From contig OZ005695.1 in assembly GCA_963930775.1 (NCBI GenBank), positions 8,184,001 to 8,248,000 of the forward strand: a DNA stretch of 64,000 nucleotides. The letters run 5' to 3'. Source of the stretch: Cliona cf. orientalis (Eukaryota > Porifera > Demospongiae > Clionaida > Clionaidae). Under the pieces are notes generated by a model. It was not told the DNA's origin and searched no databases. It saw only the letters and a list, made by a program, of their open reading frames with translations. Made by a program: the position numbers and the translations under genes. Shown piece by piece: positions 1 to 13,800 of the stretch (position 1 is the first letter of the stretch; every line of letters starts with the position of its first letter).

Positions 1-1197
1 CACTGTACCGACTGTTGTACCAAAGTCTCCACCTACAACGACAACAGGTATGGTGATAGTCTCACCTGGGTAGGCTTCGCGAGTCATAAAGATTTTTGAA
101 AGATTTGCACATTTGGGTCTACCATAGCTGTCACACACACAGACGCGATCGGGAGTGCTTGAAACTGATGATATGCTATCAGTTTCAAAATGAAAGTGCA
201 TATATGGATCCCAAGTAAACGAGCTATTGGTAATATTTTCCGATACTTGACAGCTACTGTTTAAATAAGTTCCATAAATATCTTCACCACCAAATTTTGC
301 CGAATTATTTTTGAAAAACACATGAAATTCATTAGATTCTAATGGCGATAAAACTTGATAAAAGCACAGAAACACTCCGAAATCGCTATCAGGTCTCACA
401 ATCTCACCCAACTCCACATAGATGGCACCACCAATAGTCAGAGCTCTGTTATTGATAAAAGATATATTTGCGGTGTTTCCAAAACGCAGTCTAGTAGAGT
501 AGAGGGCCATAGCTCCTCCACCATATCCAGTATTGTTGATGAAATCCACCGTATTATATAAATACATGATGCTATGAAAAGCCAAGACTGCTGTCTGATT
601 TGCACCAACAAATTTACTTCCATTCAGGTGAACAATACTGTGATACACAATTAGTGGATTGTCACTGGATGATAAATTAAGATTGAGAAATTCACAGTTA
701 CTCAGAGTAAGAGTACTCCTTATGCTTTTGAGTGCGCTGCTTTCTACAAATTTACAATCAATCACCTCTACAATAGGGTGCACCAGTAAAGCTACAGGAC
801 GCACACGAACACTTGCACTTCCTCTAAATACTACTGATGAGATATGAAAAATCTCCACGTCTATATTGAATTCTACATTTTCAATAGATACATTTTGGGA
901 TTCTCCTACTAGTATAGTCAAATTGTTCAAATTGGTCACATTAAACTTGCCACTGGATGACGTGTGAGTTCCGTTCATGAATACCATACTAATGTTAGCC
1001 TTATCAGGGGAGAAAAGTTCACGGCTGTTATTCACATAGTAGTCCAAGTTACAACATTGCTCGTGATCAGGTGCTCCACGGCAATCCTCACTGGTTGAGC
1101 CCGGGGACACACAGTAAGTGGTTGCTGCAAAGGTCCCAGGTGCAGGGCACAGGATAAGCCCACTCAGAAGAATAGGCACGAGAACAAAAAGCATCAT
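1..1197 (-). CDS. Beta-helix surface protein, N-terminal 399 codons (cut by left window edge)
   Basis: An uninterrupted reading frame runs from ATG at 1197 to base 1 with no stop. The first 25 or so residues (MMLFVLVPILLSGLILCPAP) form a typical signal peptide. The body is rich in N-glycosylation sites and carries Pmp-like repeats: FINN followed by GGGAMALYS, then FINN followed by GGAIYVEL, then FKNN. These motifs predict a right-handed parallel beta-helix outside the cell. The visible part ends in a CVCDSYG cysteine segment and a PGETITIPVVVVGG stretch equivalent to the PGQSYELE-type stretch of the complete relatives at 7597-11328 and 19915-23649. By comparison with them it should continue into a multi-pass membrane domain beyond the window. 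It lies on the same strand as DNA-PKcs, only about 630 bp beyond the last DNA-PKcs exon found. Ligand and function are unknown. Confidence 0.85.
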   Translation of the reverse strand, partial: MMLFVLVPILLSGLILCPAPGTFAATTYCVSPGSTSEDCRGAPDHEQCCNLDYYVNNSRELFSPDKANISMVFMNGTHTSSSGKFNVTNLNNLTILVGESQNVSIENVEFNIDVEIFHISSVVFRGSASVRVRPVALLVHPIVEVIDCKFVESSALKSIRSTLTLSNCEFLNLNLSSSDNPLIVYHSIVHLNGSKFVGANQTAVLAFHSIMYLYNTVDFINNTGYGGGAMALYSTRLRFGNTANISFINNRALTIGGAIYVELGEIVRPDSDFGVFLCFYQVLSPLESNEFHVFFKNNSAKFGGEDIYGTYLNSSCQVSENITNSSFTWDPYMHFHFETDSISSVSSTPDRVCVCDSYGRPKCANLSKIFMTREAYPGETITIPVVVVGGDFGTTVGTV

Positions 1198-1825
1198 TTT
1201 AGCTAAATTTCCAGTATAGCTTCAAACTTTCCACTAGTAGCTCAAAGGGACTGAATCACATGATTCACAGGATAAGAGCTTTGAATTCGTATTATGTGCA
1301 AGTTTCAATTCCCACATTTTAGTTCAGGTCAGATAGTAAGAGCATTATTGTAATACAATGACTCTTGCTACTATCTCTCTATATATATATTATAATAGAG
1401 TACATGATTGTATGTATAACTCATTGTTCATAGTGCACATACATTATGTACATGCAGCAGCATACATACAATAATAGTAGTTAATATTAATACCATTATT
1501 ATATTATTACTATGGACTCTCCTCCCTGCATGTGTTCCATGTGACATGTACAATGTCATGTATGAATTAAATTTTTACTACAAGGTACATGTATCCATAT
1601 CCCATACATGTACATGTACTTTTTTGCATTTCCTTTTTAATATAACCTGGTAGCAAGGTAACAAAGGTTGTAGTGAGCTTGTAATTTTTGTATGGGAGTA
1701 CTATAGCTTAATAGTGACTCAAAAAACCAAGGATGTCATGAGCGAAGGCTCACCCCAACTGATGATATCATCTTCCTAGTAATAGAATATAATCTTATGC
1801 TAGTACAATAGAACTACAACATTAC
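1198..1825. other. Non-coding AT-rich stretch between a beta-helix gene and the last visible DNA-PKcs exon
   Basis: This holds the upstream region of the 1-1197 gene. If DNA-PKcs continues to the left, it is also part of a large DNA-PKcs intron. The DNA-PKcs donor (AA|GTAATG on the minus strand) is at 1825. I looked on the minus strand for the next conserved exon (the human GFPPSASLCLLDLVKWL region) and did not find it here. The sequence carries several ACATGT/TACATGTA palindromes and no convincing ORF. Confidence 0.6.
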
Positions 1826-4800
1826 TTGGGAATTCTTCTCGTCCTGGAGGGAGTCACAAGCTTGGAAGATTTGACCTTGATGATACGACAGAGATGATCA
1901 ATCGACAGACAAGCCTGTTCCCTTGTGCCTGCATAGAGTGGTGGATAATTAGCTACACGTACATGTACATGTATATAGTCCCAGTCATACAACGCATGCC
2001 TTCCAGTTATATGTACATCATGAATAAGATTATGCAGCTACATATTATTATCATGTATGTACCAAGAGATTTGTCATCCCTATGAGCCAGTCTCAGGCTC
2101 TCTATCATCACTACCAGCATCTCTATCACAAACATATCAACTAGTGGGTCCTCTTCCCTGCAGAATATTAAGATTATAACTAAAAACTTTACCACATGCC
2201 CAGTAGCTGACATAATGGTTCATATGGTAATAGGTCGTCAATATAGTGCGTGCACAGTCTGAACCACATTGACGTCGGCGCCTCAATCACAGAGATGGAG
2301 TCTGAGACTGACTGTCGACCTCGATACCGACAATTTTCAATCACAGGAGACGAACTCGACAGCGCCATACCATACAGCTTCTGAACATCAGGTTGGTCGC
2401 GGCATGGCACACAGCATGCATGCTATATATAGTGCAAGGCTAGCTTTATTTATCCACGGGATTACGTCAGCCAAGAGAACGCGTGAAGTTCGGCCGGTGG
2501 TACTTATCAGAGAAAGTAGCACTCTGCTTAATTGTATTCGCTGGATACATGCGTCAGATACTCTACATATATACCGATTTTCAAGTCTCAGAAAGGCTTC
2601 ATGGAGGCCTTGCATTTTCTGGCAATTACCTCATAGATTGCACCATAGGTTTCATCATACATTACACTATAATTACCTCATAACCACTGAAAAGTAAATT
2701 GCTACTTGATACCATTCATAAATTATGTCCTCAGTAGCAATTTACTTTTTGTGGTTATTAGGTAATTATGAGTAATTATGATGAAACCTATGGTGTAATC
2801 TATGATGTAATCTATGGGGTAATTATAAGAAAATCTAGGGCCTCCGTGGAGCCTTTTTGAGACTTCAAATTCAGTGAATATGTAGAGTATCTTGTGCGTG
2901 TATCCAGCGAATACCTTACAAGCAGCGTATTGCCTTCTCTGACGAGCAGCGACAGCCGAACTTCAAGCATTCTCTTGGCTGACGTAATCCCGTGGATATA
3001 ATAAAGATAGCCCTGCACTATATACATGTGTATAGCACGTACCATGAGCAGCGTGCTGCCGGAATGATCTGAAGTTCGGACACTGTACTGCACTATTGAG
3101 TTCTTCTCAGCTTTGAAACTTTTCACTATTGAGGTCGAGAGCCACTCTCAGACTCACGATGATCAGAGTCTAGTCTGCGACTGAGGCACCGGCATCGTAC
3201 TGTATCGTGAACGCACTAAATTGACGACCTTTACCGTAATATACACCATTTCCACTACGCAGCTACTGAGGACATGGTCAAATTTTCACTATAAATTAAA
3301 GTAAATTCTTACCTGAAGACAACATAGATACTGTTAATAGCCAGAGCTGCCCCCAGACGTTTAGAGGCCCCTGGATGTTTTGCCAAGCTGTAGATCCTCT
3401 TCAACAGTGACTTAGTGTTGATGGGACTCTTCTCTTGTTGCTGAAATCATACCAAATTCACAGGACTCACATACAATGCATACCGTATAGCCGGAGGAAA
3501 TTTTGGCGGATTTTAATTTGGCGGTTGTAATATAGACCGCCAAACCGCCAAATTTAATTCCCCGCCAAATTTTCCGGCTATACGGTATACACTTTCATAA
3601 TAATATCTATATTATACTACTGACTTTCTTTGTAGTTTGTTTGATGGACCAGGCAAGAAACTCCCTCACACAGAGAGCACAGAAATCCCTCAGAGAGGTG
3701 TCTGTTGGATGCACAATCCCATCCTGGAAAAAAATGCATGTAAAATAATGTAAGCTTATACAAGCAATGGAAAATATATGCAAACTCACAAGGATGGCGT
3801 CCAAGAGGGCAATGGTATCTGGACTCTCATACTGGGTGTTCCTGGTGAACCAGTGGATCATTTGGAATACAAGCGGCCGGAACAACTGCTCAGCAACCTA
3901 TACATAAAACAATGGAAATTATTTTCAATCAAAGACTTCACTGATATTCGTTAATTAATTCACCCTTTCTACATCACAGGCCAGCTGTAGCACTATGGGG
4001 AACATCTTCTTATACAGCTTGGTCATAGGGCTCTGCATAAAGACAAGTGTATCCACATAATATTCAAAAATCTTTGACTAGAAAGAGCTTTCTATAGAAC
4101 ATGCACACAAGTACATGCAGTTAGTCACCTTCTTTACGACGGCAGGCTGGGTGCTCTTTCCAATTGTAAAAAGAATTAGAGCATGCAGGAGCTCACAAGC
4201 GGCAATCTGCAATAGACATAAATTACATGTAAATGTAAGGAAAATGTGTGGAGCAACTACCACATTACAATTTAGAGATAAAAATAGTATCTTACCTTGG
4301 TTTGTCTATCACTCGATGAAGTTGCCAATTCACAGATACGAGGAAGGAAAGGATCTAAAAAGTAATGATAGCAAGCCAAAAGTTAATAATGCCATATATA
4401 AACTAATCTTGTTTCAGTCTGGCTCTCACCAAGGTAGAGGGTTGGTTTCATATCCTGAAAGGGAAGTGCAAACTCGAGCCTGTTCCTGCTGTCCCAGGCA
4501 ACGGCCTTGGCTGCATAAGCTGCTGCCGACTCACTCTCCACTAGGCCAGTGTTGATCTGTCCACCGAGAGCACCAAGAAAATGGACAATCCTTTGACGGA
4601 CTTTGTTCAGAGGACTCTCCGCTCCCTCTATGCCTTCCTTCCACTTCTCTATCACTTTGATCGGCATCTTTCTACTCCCACGGACGCTAGGAGATGATAT
4701 CGATACCGTACCAGATCCAAGGTCAGCACCTGAAGTATTATACACCTCAGTGAGTGGATATACTTAATCTTTAGCTATAGAAATTTGCTATTCTCAACAA

Positions 4801-7800
4801 ATTTTTTTAAAGTTAGCTTGCTAAAATTATGCCACGTGCAATATAAACAGTATGACCCAAGTGTCCACATGGTAATGTACATCATAATAATATGCACATC
4901 CGCAATACCTGCTGCATAGCTAAGAGTCCTCAGGTAGTCATCAAGGTAAGGAAGGATATGTTTGAAGTAAGGGTGAAGGAGCTTTGGTGATAGCTCACTG
5001 CTCCACAACTCCAGAGCATCCAGTCCAGCATTGGCCAGGGGAAGGTAACTCAGACCTAGCTTGAATGTCATCTATGGGTAATATTAAATTTTAATATCAC
5101 ATAAATACCATAATATTATCGTAGAAAGAGCTCAGGGCCATAAATGTACATATATGTCTGCCTATCCCCTCAATTGTAGTTAAATTTTCACCTGCAAAGC
5201 AGGAACAAGTCCCTCAAATTCCAGCTCCACGAGTTCCTTCGGTAGAGAGAGGAGAAGCTGAAGACAGGAGGCCAGCAAGTCATCCTTATACTGCTTCATA
5301 CGTACTAATACCTGAAAAATATTGTCAAGACATTAGAGTGAAAATCAAGGTATGAGTTTAAAATAGCAAGCAGAATTGAAACTCACCTCTCTCACAAACT
5401 TCTGAAATAAAACAAAGCAAGCCTGTTTATCAGTGGCATCTGTCTCCATTATGGAATCATCTTCAGAATCACATGTTCCATTCTCACTCTTCACTCCCTA
5501 AACACATCACATGAATGAAACTCAATGGGCATGCTACACTATTGGAGAAACTGACCTTGAAGTAACTAATGTTTTTGCAGATTTTGAAGCAAGTGGCAAG
5601 CATTTTGTAGAAGCCACTGACCAGAGGGTGGCTGGAAGACAGGACAATCATCTCTCGGCCAAACGTGGCCACCCAAGGCTCAAACATCTTCCACGGAGCA
5701 ATGGGGAACAAGGCCCTAAGGGAGTCAGACAATCATCAGTTATCAATAGCAACTAACTATTCAGGGTGACAAATCAAATTTCAATATTATCATCCCTATA
5801 GCAGTAGGATATACAGCAACTAATTGCTTACATGTACGTACCTACAAAGATCTACTAGGTTGATAAAAATGTGGAAATCCTTTGGTACACTAGGCTGGAG
5901 TGCAGTGATGGGGTCAGAGGTCACAGCCGATGGAGGAGAACTTGGTGTGGGGGAATCCCCTTTTACAGGTGCTCCAGCTCTTGTAGTGGTGGAGGTAGGG
6001 GAGAGAGGAGACTCACTGGAGGAGGATGGCTGAGAGAAGCATATACAGAAAACATATTCACTCATACATGTACATGTACATACAATATCATAGCTATACA
6101 TCCATAAAAAATATGTACCGGTATACACGGTGCACAAAATACACACATAAATAAAATCATACAGATGCACACACAAATCACCTCATCTGCAGTGAAGGGA
6201 GTTTTTGAAGAGAGGTTCAATCTGTTGACTATCTTGAGAACAGCTGTAATGACTTCATCGTAAATGATCTGCTGAACCGTCTCTCTCATTCCAAACTGTT
6301 GGAACTGAATATTGAGCTCCTACATTACATAAAGTTTTCTGTGATATACTATACATTATGCGTGCGGAACTAACTGGACCTACATTAATTTTACGTACAT
6401 TGTTTGACATTGTATGGATAAAATATGAATATGTGTATCAATACTACACTTGCTTTTAGCTTTGTAGGGTCCACCAAGTGCCTCCACAGCTCCACATAGT
6501 CCCTGTAGGAGGCCTTCTTGTTGCCAAGAACATCAGTGCTCTCAACTGCTACCACAGTAGTGCCATCTCCCTACATTGACATTGTACGATGTCAAGATGT
6601 GCACAGGTGGATACACAAATGTTAGTGTATCTTACCACATCCAGAACAGGAGGGTGAGAGCAGGTACGAATCAGACCTTGATAAACTTGAGAAAAATAAT
6701 TTTTATGCAGTAATAAAAACATTTCAATCATAAATGTACAGAATTTCTGACATCAACAAAACAGTTTACCGCTTGTTAATACGCAGCTACCAAATTTCTT
6801 ACCAATATGGGAAAGGAAGGTCTTGAGAGTGGCACGGTTTGCAGAAATCCCTAGAATGAGCTTGAGGACAGCAAAGAAGGTCTGCTTGCGGTAGCCTTGG
6901 GGAAGGAGCGGGAAACACTCAAACAACAGAATCATTAATTTCTCAAGGGATGTCATGAAAGATTCCGATACCTAGAGCACATAGGATATGGAACACCAAT
7001 GTTAATCGTTTATGCATGACTTACAGAAAAAGGCATGGTAGCTCAACTAACTACTACGTCCAATGTATATATATGTGCAGATGATCAGAAATCAGCCTTC
7101 AAGGTAAGAAAGCGCTATTAGAAACACATATATACTTTTATATATCTTGTTTATGGCAGCTCTGATGCTCCTAATTTCATTTCATGTGACTCTCTTCTGC
7201 ACACAATGCATGCAGAGTTTGCTATGAAAATTCCCTCTTGGGTCACAAAATTGAACTGCAACATACTTTTAATACAGAAGAATAACTTCGCTGACTAGAA
7301 ATAACATGTTTCAAAACTTGCGACAATCCAAACATTAAGTATCCAAGGGACATGTGAGCAGCTGTCATGACCAAAACCACAGCTTCTGAACAACTGCATG
7401 TTGAGCAAGCTTGCACTGTTACCTAATCTACATGTTATTAAAGTAACTATCAAAGGTATACAGTTCCAGAAACAACTGTCAGCTAAGCTCTATTATAGAT
7501 ATTACATGTATACACATACCAAGAACAGACAGATCAAGCTTAGCCAGTGAATTCTGGAACAAGTTCGTATACCAGAAGAAACTCAAGCCTTAGGGTATGA
7601 GTAGGCAGAGAGTGCTAACACTAGTAGGCTTATTGTACACCACTTGCATCATCGATGCAGTAATAGTTCATGTGCTACCAGCGAGTCATGACTCTTCTAC
7701 CTTCACCCAATGCAGCACTGAGTCAAATGTACAATGCTACCATCTGGAAGAGTTATTTAATAACTCGCTATTTCTCAATACTCTTTCCAATACAACAATC

Positions 7801-10800
7801 AATTTCTATCCAGGAGTGCATACAATTGGCAATGCAGGATCTGCTGATAAAGTCATTTCAATCAACAATGTTACATCCCTTAAACTGATAGCAGCTAGCC
7901 AGAGAGAAGGTGCCACAATAAAGTGTGAAAGCAACATTGGGTTGGTCTTCAGCTGGTGCACCAATTTATCAATCATTGGTATCAAAATCGAAGGCTGTGG
8001 AGCATATTTAGCCCCTCAGCACCACAACTACAATGGATGCATAGCACACCCTGTCCACAAACCCATGTATTATGCCGTAAAAATGTTTACCTTATGTATT
8101 TATAATTCACTTAATGTTCACATATCCAATGCAACTGTAACAAATGGGAATGGAATTGGTCTACTAGTGGCTAACATTCGTAGACAATTTGACCTCTCGT
8201 ACTCAATATTCAATAATGCAAGGAGAAATTTATACCTTTTCTATGATGAAGATTGGAATAATGCCTTACTAGACACAATTATATGCATAAGACATTCAAG
8301 ATTTGTGAATAATGATAGTAACGTTTCCTTACCAGGTGTACACATAATATTATTACAGACTCAGTACAAAGTGAAAGCTGAGATTATAAATACAACATTA
8401 GAACAAGGAAATATGTTTAATATTGTCATTGACTTTAATAATGACAAAAATCAAGTGTCAATTACAAATGTAACATCCATAAGTCCGAACTTCAAGTATG
8501 GAATGCGCATCAATTCAATCATTACTAAATGCGACTGTAATAGTCTCAAAACGATCCCAAATACTGTACTAAATAATGCTTACTTCAAACAAGGTGGGCT
8601 GGTATTAATATATACACATAAAAATAAATACTGTTACTGTGGTAGTTACATCATTCTCTCCAATATTATCATTGACAGAGTACAAACTTTCTTTACTCTT
8701 TTGCTAAGTAAAGTATACTACGCAATAATAGTAGATTTGACGATTCAACACAGTGCAGGCAAATTTCAGGTTATGAACAGTGATGTATTGATACGGCATT
8801 ATTTTAGCTTTATTCAAAACAATAGTACTGTGCAATTCTATGCACAAAGTAAAATGATTATTGAGAATAATACCAAAGTCATTATTACAGAAAATTTTGA
8901 CACAGTTTATTCACCTCTATTCTTTGCTGAAGGATCAGCTTTGGAGCTATATGATAATACTATTCTACGAATTGAAAAGAACAATGGACAATTATGTGGT
9001 GGGCTGCTTCTTTTCAATTCAACCATAGCATTCAAGGGAAAGTCAAGAGTTGTGTTCACGCACAACAGTGGAATCAGAGGTGGAGCAATAGCACTTTATC
9101 AGAAATCAAAGTTTACATTTCACAGTGGATATGCTGAAATATTACTCTCCGAAAACTATGCAAAGATAAAAGGAGGAGCAATGTATATACAGGACATTGA
9201 CTATGCTGAATATTTCATCAATAGCCACCAGCTAAACGCCGCATTTAGAACGTCGAGTCAATTATTATTACTGTACAAAAGACTGTTTGGCTTATATGGA
9301 GGGAATTATAACTTTTATTTCAAAAATAACTCAGCAGGTCAAGCTGGAAATGCAATTTATGGCGGCTTTAAGATTGGTAATGAATTTCACTTCAATGATT
9401 CTGCACAAAACAATGTATCTCTCATATCTTCGGATCCATTTCAAGTGTGTGTTTGCATAAACTCCAAACACAACTGCAATATCAAAAATAGATCAGTTGA
9501 TATCCTTCCTGGACAGTCTTATCAACTGGAAGTTGTCGCTATAGGCCAGAGAGAAGGCATTGTTCCATCAACTGTTCAAGCTACATTTGATGACCACTCA
9601 CTTGGTAAACTACAGCGTATAGAGTATATCCAAGCAGTAGGCAAAAAGTGTTCAACAGTAACATATACCATAGAGTTTTCCAGTGAAACTGAGCTGATTC
9701 AACTTACTACTACAGAGCTAACATGGATGATAAAGATACCATTTTCTGTTAAATTTCATCGGAAAATTTGCAATGCAGGATTCACTTGGAACATAGGTAA
9801 AACTAAATGCATTTGTGACCACCATCTAACAGACCATGGAATAGAATGCAATATTCAGACGCTCAAAGTAAAGAGGCTAAACACAAAATGGGTTTCAGTA
9901 ACCTATGAACATCTGTCTTCAAATCAACAGCCTGGAGTCATTGTACATGACTACTGCCCATTTGACTACTGCATTGGCGTTACTCAATCCCTCAGTCTAC
10001 ATTATCCAAATCAGCAATGTAATTTCAATCGTTCAGGAATCCTATGCGGTGGCTGTAAAACTAACTATAGCCATGTCCTAGGAACATCCAAATGCAAGCA
10101 ATGCAACAACCACTGGATGTTACTAATAGTTCCACTGATTGCAATAGCAGGAGTTCTTCTAGTTGTCAGCCTAATGCTCCTTAACTTAACAGTTTCAGTC
10201 GGCACAATCAATGGACTTATCTTCTACGCCAACATAGTCAGAGCCAAACACTCAACTTTTTTTTCACATGATGCACCTACCTCATTTCTCAGTATATTCA
10301 TTGCATGGTTGAATCTGGACTTGGGAATTGAAACTTGCTTCTACAATGGTTTAGATGCCTATTTCATAACCTGGTTTCAGTTTCTCTTTCCTCTCTACAT
10401 TTGGTTGATCTTGATTACCATCGTTGTGGTAAGCCATTTCTCAACTCGAATCTCGAAGCTGATAGGCAACAATGCTGTTCAGGTTCTAGCTACCCTCTTC
10501 CTTCTTTCGTATACCAAACTCCTTAGAATCATCATTACGGTTTTCTCGACAGCTGTGCTGGTCTATCCTGATGGTTACCACAGGAGGGTCTGGCGGTACG
10601 ATGGCAATGTGGACTACTTAAAAGGGAAACATGTACCACTGTTTATGGCAGCGCTAATACTTCTCATTTTTGTCTCATTTCCATTCACTATGGTTCTCCT
10701 TTGTATCCAGTGCATGCAGAGGCTATCTAACAAGAGAGTATTGTCATGGGTGGCAAAATTACAACCACTTTTCGATGCCTACACTGGACCATATAGGATC

Positions 10801-13800
10801 AAGCATCGCTACTGGACTGGACTACTTCTGCTCACCCGAGTCTGTCTCTTTCTAGTTTTCTCCCTCAACACAATTGGCAACCGCATGATCAACCTGCTAG
10901 CTACGTGCATCGCTATGTCCTGTCTTCTTGCATACCTTTCTTTAGTTGGTGGAGTATATAAACTGTGGTGGTTAAATGTCATTGAAACAGCCTTTATTTT
11001 AAACCTACTCATCTTATCATCAGGGAGTCTGTATCAGATTAATGCTGGCTCTTCCATCAAACCCATCAGCTACACTTCAACTAGTATTGCCTTGGGATTC
11101 TTTATCGGCATTCTTATCTACCACGTCATCATAAAACTGACGAAAACAAAATTAGGCCAGCGAGCAAAAAGCAAATTCACAGACTGTCTTCAATCGCTCA
11201 CAAACGTAAAGTCTAGAGATCAAAACAGACTTAATTACAGCCTCAATCAAGTAAGATCCCTGCAGCCAAAAGATGTGGTGACCTACAGTGAAATTAAGCT
11301 AGAGGAACCACTTCTCGAGGGTAACTAAGACTGCACCGTGATTTTATACGTATACATGCATACTATGTCTTATTAAGGAGTACTAGTGTGTATAATTATG
11401 TGAGCTATTATTATGGCTATATTGTGTGCAAATGATGAAATCCTAGCTACAATTACTATAGTCCTTCAAATTATAATCTTAGCAGTGTATGCATGTACAA
11501 GAATGTTGACCATAGATAGCAAATAACCTATGTGAAGTATCTAGTTTTCAACCCATAATGATGTAATTAATGCTCAGTACTACTACAGCAATGTGCACAT
11601 TTGGTATAGCATACCTCATCAACTTCCTTGATAATGGATGCCAGAGCTTCGAGAAAGAGTGGGAGGTGGTGCAAGCTCTCATCCATACTCTCCACCGGGG
11701 TGAAGAAAAGCTGCTCACTGCGCTGAACCATCTCACTGAACATGAACTGAAGGTCCCCTGGCTTCATATAGATCTTGCATGGCTGTACGGAATATATTTA
11801 TCTCCATGAAAAACACACATGTACAGTGGCATACAAATTTGCAGTTCTATGGGGGTGACAGCTAGTGACATCAAAGCACACCAGGCTGAGGATGGTGCAG
11901 CACCGCTCTTTAGGGAGAACCCTCCATACACATAATTATAATATGCTTTACTCACAGCAGCAAAGTAGCCATATCCTTTGATGGCCACGGATAGCTCCTT
12001 GTGTCTGCTGTTCTGGTTATCGATGATTGTTCTGAATCGCTGGATGAACTCTCTGAAGATTGCTGCATTCACTTTCTTGTCCTTGTCAGCATCCTCAGTA
12101 ATAAATTGTGATACCTATAAAATGTGAAACAATAATAGTCTCTATTCGTTTTCATTTTCCCTGTCTCAGTAGCTAATTATCTCATTGAAACTATCATTAA
12201 ATTCACCTCATACAAGAAAGCCTCTAGAGCAGGCAGGGCCAATTTCATTGTCTCTCTGTTGTTGTGTAGACTCCACTCCAAAAGAGTTTTATACATGTAC
12301 TGCATTGGGTAGAAAAATTTAATGTGATTAATATCAACGTGATATTTACACTATTACTTATTGCATAAAATGTATGTAGTGCGTGTGATCACATACGATG
12401 TACCTCATGATCTTTGGCCAGATATTCTTTGAACTGTGCTGCGTGCTTACCAATCAGTGATAGACCAGCTGAAAATCACCAGCAATAATCATGAACAAGC
12501 TCATCAAGTACATGGAAATATTATTGCAATCCCCCCTCCCCACCCCACCCCTCCCCCCAGTTGTCTAAATAACCCCCTGATGCATTATTACCTCGAGGTA
12601 CTTCATACTTGGTCATAGAGACTTCAGTGCTGATGGCCATTCTGGTAAACTTATAGATGTCTTGAGCATAGGTTGAACCTACAAAAGAAACAAGCCATTC
12701 TTCTAATCTATAACATGCATCCCTGAACTTGGTTATATAAAAATGGTGGCTACCAAATTCAATTACTCTTTATTCATTCCTAGCTAGCTTTTTTGTGCAG
12801 CTAGCCACCCTCCAGTTTGATCCCAAGGTAAGGTGCATAGCCCATGGGCCCTTTTTCACGTGACTACAGTAACAATATTATGCTAAAACACCTCATTCCC
12901 TGAATCCCCTAGAAGTTCACATAACGTTACCTTCAGCGACAGACTGTGAGAACTGAGTGAGATAGGAGGTGAGTCCTCTGAGGCAGCCTCCAATCAGTGG
13001 CATGTCCGGCTTCTTCTTCTGCTGCTTGGACACCATCTCCGTCTTGAGTGTCTTGACGTACATATCCACCAGCCGATCGGACATGGGGACCATACACTCA
13101 GGGTAGACCTCACACAGCTTGCCCAGAACTCGAAATATACCACCTCTGACTGTAGTCACAATAATATAATATTAATATTATGCATACATTACCAGTATCA
13201 CTGGTGAGCTAGAAACTCAAAACTTTGCTATTCGTCAAAATTTTATGAGCTGATTTTTCTTACCTGTTGAAACATACTTGGTAGGCTGACGAGAGGCTTG
13301 GAAAAACCTTTAAAGTTATGAAATCAAGGAACCACATACTTCACAATACCATGCCCTATAAATAGCACACTAGACATTTGTATATTATAGCTGGGAGGAG
13401 GGGAAGAGGGAAAGGATACTTGTCAGCAATTTTGGGCACATTCAGCAAATCCACCACTGACGATCGAACACACAATTCCAAAACCTATATATCGTGCATG
13501 TTTTTTGTTTTATTTTAAATCACATTGCTCTAGTGATATACCGTATAGCGGGAAATTTTCGAGGGAGAAAACTTTCACGAATTTCGCGATTTTTCAGCCA
13601 TTTGCGAAAATTTTCTCCACGAAATTCTAGGTATGCCACACCCATTATGCGATCAATTTTAGCATTCCGCGAAAGTTTTCTCTGCAAAATGATCCTTTCC
13701 TATCGATCCACGAAAGTTTTCTCCCTTGAAAATTTCCCGCTATACGGTAATCAACCACAGATTGACTATAAACTTACAGCACAGAGAGGAGGGAGGGTTG

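Noticed and set aside
2269-3126. Open frames on both strands encoding similar peptides ([11 protein letters not shown])
   Set aside because: They are mirror images produced by the inverted-repeat element in a DNA-PKcs intron, with no family match and no start context.
4115-4555. Plus-strand frame of 146 codons
   Set aside because: It lies opposite conserved DNA-PKcs exons and introns and is their shadow.
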